A stretch of DNA of 64,000 nucleotides, taken from the NCBI GenBank assembly GCA_902806095.1, contig CADCVF010000042.1:30288-94287 (forward strand), read 5' to 3'. Origin of the DNA: an uncultured Rubrobacteraceae bacterium. Lineage in GTDB: Bacteria > Actinomycetota > Rubrobacteria > Rubrobacterales > Rubrobacteraceae. The notes below the pieces were generated by a model that was not told the DNA's origin, ran no database searches, and saw only the letters and a program-made list of their open reading frames with translations. This document shows, piece after piece, positions 60,771-64,000 of the stretch. Within the stretch, counting starts at the first letter, position 1, and each line of letters begins with the position of its first letter. Both the position numbers and the translations under genes were made by a program.

Positions 60771-60874
60771 CTAGATAGGTACACAGAATGATTGAACAGT
60801 CGATCGTCCTCCTGCCGCAAGCTGGTAAAGGATAGCGCCTGGCCTGTGTCCATTTATCTTGTGCACCTATCTAG
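60771..60874. repeat. 104-bp element with 15-bp terminal inverted repeats
   Basis: CTAGATAGGTACACA (60771-60785) and TGTGCACCTATCTAG (60860-60874) are inverted copies with one mismatch. The interior is not coding. The right end abuts the ATG of the GNAT gene. No target-site duplication is obvious. It may be a MITE-like insertion or an unusual regulatory hairpin. Confidence 0.6.
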
Positions 60875-61399
60875 ATGAAACACCTCGCGATACGACCGCT
60901 CGAGGGGCGCGACATACCCCAGATCTCCGCAGCCTTCCGCGGCCTCGGGTGGAACAAGCCCCGCTCGCAATATGAGCGCTACCTTTCAGAACAGCAAGAG
61001 GGGATACGTACGGTCTTCGTCGCCTTTGTCGGAGAAGCCTTCGCCGGATATGTGACCATCGTATGGAGCCCGGCCTACCCACCTTTCCGTACCGGCGGAA
61101 TACCGGAGATACAAGACTTCAACGTGCTGCCGCACTTCAGGCGACAAGGCATCGGAATCCGCCTGGTGGCCCAGGCGGAGCAGAAGATCTCCGAACGCTC
61201 CTGCGTCGCGGGCATCGGGGTTGGAATGTCGTCCGACTACGGAGCAGCGCAACGCCTGTACGTCCTACGCGGCTACGTCCCGGATGGAGAAGGCCTGACG
61301 CGCGAAGGCAATCCCGTGAGGCAGGGAGACGAGGTCACCATCAACGACGGACTCGTTCTCTACCTGACCAAAACGCTGACCGACGGGCTCTCGCCATAG
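60875..61399 (+). CDS. GNAT-family N-acetyltransferase
   Basis: A 174-residue acetyltransferase. It starts LAIRPLEGRDIPQISAAF, a typical first strand-helix. FVAFVGEAFAGYVTIVW forms the central strands, EIQDFNVLPHFRRQGIGIRLVAQAEQ carries the acetyl-CoA motif (R-R-Q-G-I-G), and GAAQRLYVLRGYVPDG the late 'Y-x-x-x-GY' motif. The ATG follows directly after an inverted repeat and has no usual ribosome-binding site, which suggests the insertion replaced its native leader. Substrate unknown. Confidence 0.85.
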   Translation: MKHLAIRPLEGRDIPQISAAFRGLGWNKPRSQYERYLSEQQEGIRTVFVAFVGEAFAGYVTIVWSPAYPPFRTGGIPEIQDFNVLPHFRRQGIGIRLVAQAEQKISERSCVAGIGVGMSSDYGAAQRLYVLRGYVPDGEGLTREGNPVRQGDEVTINDGLVLYLTKTLTDGLSP

Positions 61400-61699
61400 C
61401 GGTCGCCGTAACTGTGAGCTGCGCTATGGCCAGAAACTGGAGAATTCGTGCTCTCGCCTCTCCCTTCTAAAGTGGTTTAACCTGTCTCCTCAGCGAAGCA
61501 TCCCCTGTGGATAACTCACAGAACCCCACTACTAAAGCCAAAAACTACGGTCCACGATCCACACTAAACGACTCTCCTACCCTCTGTCAGAGTTACACTT
61601 AACCCTAAGATAAAATTAAACCTGACAATGAGGTAAAGCATCGAAAAATACTTTCAGAAAGCCTAGCGTAGCCTGTGAGAGCGTGCTAGGGTTGGGGCC
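61400..61699. other. AT-richer intergenic region with one perfect DnaA box
   Basis: Clearly poorer in GC than its surroundings, especially 61590-61660. It contains TGTGGATAA (61506-61514), the exact complement of the DnaA-box consensus, inside CTGTGGATAACTCACAG, an imperfect inverted repeat. No replication genes or further boxes are near, so it is not an obvious origin. No coding frame is credible. Confidence 0.4.
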
Positions 61700-62239
61700 A
61701 TGAGAGAAGACATGCAGTACATAAGCGGAGTTTTGGACGAGCTGGAGGCGATCGTTCAGGATGCATCCGGCGTACCGATGAGCAAAGGACGGGCCGTCGT
61801 CGATCGGTCTGATCTGCTTGTGATGCTGGACGAGCTAAGGGGCTCGTTGCCCCCTGAACTGTCTGAGGCCGAGTCGCTTCGCCGGGAATGTGGGGCCACA
61901 GTCGCTGCGGCCGAGGAGGAGGCCCAGCGCATAGTCGAGGAAGCCCACCATCACGCCAACGCGATGGTCCCCGAGACGGAGCTCTACCGGCGTACAGAGC
62001 GTAGGGCGGGAGAGATCATAGACGGGGCTGAACGCTACGCCGAAGAGGTCTCGGGCGGCTCCGAGGTGTATCGGGACCGCGTCATGGGACAGTTGGAGAA
62101 CTGGTTCCAGGACTCGCTCATCTCGGTTGAGGAATCCAGGCAGGAGTTGGGCGGTGTCCCCGTGCGCAGAGCTGCGCACCAACCCGGAGTCGTCGAGGAG
62201 AAGACCGACGGCCAGGGCTGGCAGGCGAGCTCGGCCTAG
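61700..62239 (+). CDS. Hypothetical coiled-coil protein, DivIVA/ATP-synthase-b-like
   Basis: A 179-residue acidic protein. Residues 1-60 are helical with SDLLVMLDELRGSLPPELSEAE. Then comes a long coiled-coil with regular Ala/Glu heptads (ATVAAAEEEAQRIVEEAHHHANAMV, RAGEIIDGAERYAEEV), similar to the coiled region of DivIVA-like or F0 subunit b-like proteins of actinobacteria. The tail is disordered. No membrane helix. ATG 61700 or 61712. A 28-base palindrome immediately follows the stop. Confidence 0.7.
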   Translation: MREDMQYISGVLDELEAIVQDASGVPMSKGRAVVDRSDLLVMLDELRGSLPPELSEAESLRRECGATVAAAEEEAQRIVEEAHHHANAMVPETELYRRTERRAGEIIDGAERYAEEVSGGSEVYRDRVMGQLENWFQDSLISVEESRQELGGVPVRRAAHQPGVVEEKTDGQGWQASSA

Positions 62240-62241
62240 GA

Positions 62242-62269
62242 TTGCAAAGAGGTTGCAACCTCTTTGCAA
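62242..62269 (+). terminator. 28-bp perfect palindrome, likely terminator
   Basis: TTGCAAAGAGGTTG (62242-62255) is followed by its exact reverse complement to 62269, centred on GGTTGCAACC. It starts 3 bases after the stop of the preceding gene and directly precedes the dispersed repeat. No T-tract follows. Confidence 0.55.
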
Positions 62270-62455
62270 GCATTTCGGCTAGTCAGCATTTCAGCTTTGT
62301 GGGGTAGCGGCTTGGGTTCGTTTTGGTCTCTGCGGTGGATAAGGCCCTGCATCGTTAACCACGGAGCCTGGCTGGCAGGCACTTGCTGACAAGCCGCCTG
62401 CAAGGCGGCGTGCTGACATGCTGAAAGCGAAGCCCGAAGGGCGTAGCGTGCTGAC
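62270..62455. repeat. Structured dispersed repeat, AGTCAGCATTTCAGC family (copy 2)
   Basis: It contains CTAGTCAGCATTTCAGC (62279-62295), identical to 6804-6820. It also contains the hairpin GCCGCC-tgcaa-GGCGGC (62393-62409) followed by GTGCTGACATGCTGAAA (62410-62426), one mismatch from 6867-6883. A further hairpin AGCCC-gaa-GGGCG and GTGCTGACTAG close the element at the stop of the next gene. Confidence 0.75.
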
Positions 62456-63237
62456 TAGCTCTCTTCCTGCGGGGTCATGAGTTCGCCCAGGGCTTCGAGC
62501 CTGGTATTCAGGCCGTCGAGTGAGGCGTTGAGGTCGTTTGCGCGGGCGGGGTTCTCGCTATCTATGGAGATCCTGACGACCTTCGCCCTGAGGTCCTGAA
62601 GCTCCTGGTATGTACCGGCGATCTCTGTGTCCGCGGCGTTGATTCTGATTTCGAGATCGCGCAGGTTCTCCTGCCTTGCGGAGGTCGGTGCGGCAGAGGC
62701 CGTGTCCCTGCTTAGGTCCCGTGCGACCTCGGCGGCCTTCTCCCTACCCTGGGCCACGTCCACGAGCCGATCCGCCGCTGCGTGAAGCCTCGGGATGACA
62801 TCGTCGAGGACCGCCCTGGTTACGTCATCTGAGGTCTCGATGGCGGCGACGACTTTACGGTAGACATCGAGGGCCGCCTCCACCTTCTGGCGGGTCTCTC
62901 CGCGTGGGAGCCAGCGGGCGCGGCGCTCGGGAGAGACGTCACTGCCCTCTACGGCGTTCGGCGATGCCTTCGGAACCGTATCTCCCCCGAGGACCTTGCG
63001 CTGGAAGATGGGATCTCTCGCGGCCAGGAAGACCAGGGAGACGTAGGTTACCAGGGTCAGTGGCAGCAACCACCACACTCCAGTGGTCACGAAGATGCCG
63101 GCCCCGATCACGAGGATCATGGCGTTGATCGGGCGCAGCGCGGCGGCCCGCAGCATCCGGCTTCGCTCCTCGGGCGAGAGGGGGGCAGTCCCCCGGCTCA
63201 CCGGAGGGCCGGCCCTGGGGTTACGGCGTTCAGTCAC
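62455..63237 (-). CDS. Membrane protein with C-terminal coiled coil
   Basis: A 260-residue protein with a disordered basic N-terminus and two adjacent membrane helices at about 35-75 (INAMILVIGAGIFVTTGVWWLLPLTLVTYVSLVFLAA forms a hairpin). A cytoplasmic helical domain (about 105-255) with long coiled segments follows (LRDLEIRINAADTEIAGTYQELQDLRAKV). I do not recognise a family; similar architectures occur in 5-bromo-4-chloroindolyl phosphate hydrolysis-like or toxic-anion-resistance neighbours. ATG overlaps the stop of the SAM hydrolase gene by 8 bases, so the two are coupled. Confidence 0.65.
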   Translation of the reverse strand: MTERRNPRAGPPVSRGTAPLSPEERSRMLRAAALRPINAMILVIGAGIFVTTGVWWLLPLTLVTYVSLVFLAARDPIFQRKVLGGDTVPKASPNAVEGSDVSPERRARWLPRGETRQKVEAALDVYRKVVAAIETSDDVTRAVLDDVIPRLHAAADRLVDVAQGREKAAEVARDLSRDTASAAPTSARQENLRDLEIRINAADTEIAGTYQELQDLRAKVVRISIDSENPARANDLNASLDGLNTRLEALGELMTPQEES

Positions 63238-64000
63238 CGTGATCCGTCGGGAGTATCAGACGCACCTCTCCTCCGACTTCGAGCGCGAGAGCGTGGGCGG
63301 CGCTGCCTTTGTTTATGGCGAGGCTCAAGCGCCAGTGGGAGTCGGGGACGAGCACCAACTCTCCCGCCTTGGCCGACCCGAACGTCTCGACGTATCGAAC
63401 CGACATCTCGCCGTCACCGGCGTCTACTCTCAGGCCCTCACCATACTCCAGCCTAGGCTCTCCCTGCATGACGGAGAGTCTTGCGTTGCCGAAGCGGTCG
63501 ATGGAGATGATGTGGGCGACTAAACCTTCTCTATCGTCTACGAGCGCGCTCGCAGGGCTGAGACGCACCATCGAAGAAAGGTCAACGGGCTCCCCGAGGT
63601 CCGAGAGCCCGACTCCGGCAGCAAGATGCGCGGCCACAGGGGCGAAGACGTCGCGGCCGTGAAATGTGTTTGAGACGGGATGCAGGTGGAAGCGCTCTTC
63701 GGTGAGTGCACAGGCGCCCAGGATACCACCCAGAGACTCAGCCGCCGAAACGAGCAGCCCGTTGTCAGGACCGACCAGCAGGGCACCGCTCTCCGTCCGT
63801 AGAGCGAGCCCCCGGCGCTCCGTGCCGACGCCCGGATCTACCACCGCCAGGTAGACCGTGTCGGCGGGCATGTAGCGGGTGGCGTGCTGCAGGATCTCAG
63901 CTCCCGTCTCCACGCTGAAGCCAGGTACCTCGTGCGTCAGGTCGACGATGGACAAACCGGGTGCGATCCGTAGCATTACCCCCTTGCACGTGCCGGCGAA
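63230..64000 (-). CDS. S-adenosylmethionine hydrolase/hydroxide adenosyltransferase (DUF62), partial at window edge
   Basis: The frame runs off the window; the visible part starts FAGTCKGVMLRIAPGLSIVDLTHEV. DUF62 enzymes split SAM into adenosine and methionine using water. Family residues seen are an Asp of the N-terminal site (TVYLAVVDPGVGTERRGLALR), GPDNGLLVSA, TFHGRDVFAPVAAHLA with the R-D-x-F motif, and the C-terminal barrel block IISIDRFGNARLSV. About 20 N-terminal residues lie beyond the edge. Confidence 0.9.
   Translation of the reverse strand, partial: FAGTCKGVMLRIAPGLSIVDLTHEVPGFSVETGAEILQHATRYMPADTVYLAVVDPGVGTERRGLALRTESGALLVGPDNGLLVSAAESLGGILGACALTEERFHLHPVSNTFHGRDVFAPVAAHLAAGVGLSDLGEPVDLSSMVRLSPASALVDDREGLVAHIISIDRFGNARLSVMQGEPRLEYGEGLRVDAGDGEMSVRYVETFGSAKAGELVLVPDSHWRLSLAINKGSAAHALALEVGGEVRLILPTDHGD

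Noticed and set aside
61400..61699. Chromosomal replication origin
   Set aside because: Only one DnaA box and no dnaA, dnaN, gyrB or rpmH nearby.

Overview
The window is GC-rich and gene-dense, with many ATGA/GTGA-type overlaps and frequent GTG/TTG starts. The gene content (dnaK-grpE-dnaJ-hspR operon, LtrA, YtxH and CsbD proteins, a 2-phosphoglycerate kinase, a DedA protein, a homodimeric glycyl-tRNA synthetase) points to a high-GC actinobacterium. The best guess is a member of the Rubrobacter lineage; this is inference from gene content, not from a marker-gene comparison.

Layout. (1) 1-6720: housekeeping and signalling genes: a small NTF2-like protein, a QueA-family enzyme, an SDR, a NarL-type two-component pair, LtrA and DedA. 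(2) 6721-26397: one very large cobalamin operon. A sigma70-like promoter and a cobalamin riboswitch lead into cbtB-cbtA (cobalt uptake), cobQ, cobN, a ChlI-ChlD fusion, cobO, cobB, cobI, cobM, cbiD, cbiET, a cbiG-cobJ fusion, a small ferredoxin, cbiC, cbiX, cobT and birA. Nearly every junction overlaps, so the genes are probably translated in a coupled way. The gene set mixes 'aerobic' (CobN) and 'anaerobic' (CbiD, CbiG, CbiX) hallmarks. (3) 26398-35868: an accessory island of short hypothetical genes, a decayed transposase, a frameshifted coiled-coil gene, an excisionase-like regulator next to a perfect palindrome, small stress-type proteins, and a truncated and frameshifted tyrosine recombinase beside tRNA-Arg(CCT). 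It looks like a decaying integrated element. (4) 36251-46149: a betaine-type binding lipoprotein and a nucleotidyltransferase-like gene. Next comes a cassette (aldehyde dehydrogenase, iron alcohol dehydrogenase, sulfatase-fold hydrolase, divergent IclR regulator), followed by a metallophosphoesterase and an APC permease. A 52-bp near-identical duplication flanks the cassette, so it probably landed between two genes that were once directly coupled. (5) 46323-55966: a lipoprotein, a VapBC-type toxin-antitoxin pair, glyS, membrane and hypothetical genes, 2-phosphoglycerate kinase, and a GerMN/TolB-like lipoprotein pair with an OmpR-type sensor/regulator system. (6) 56077-64000: dnaK-grpE-dnaJ-hspR with its promoter, a B-box membrane protein, a GNAT, an AT-richer gap, small hypothetical genes and the C-terminal part of a SAM hydrolase (DUF62) running off the edge.

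The most unusual structures are two families of short dispersed elements. One has inverted arms of the CCTGAAGCCT / CCTGATGCCTG type and occurs at 668-789 and 9566-9692; the second copy supplies the end of cobQ and the start of cobN. The other (AGTCAGCATTTCAGC family, 6771-6890 and 62270-62455) follows a long perfect palindrome in both copies and contains a hairpin whose stem changed by compensatory substitutions, suggesting a conserved structured element.
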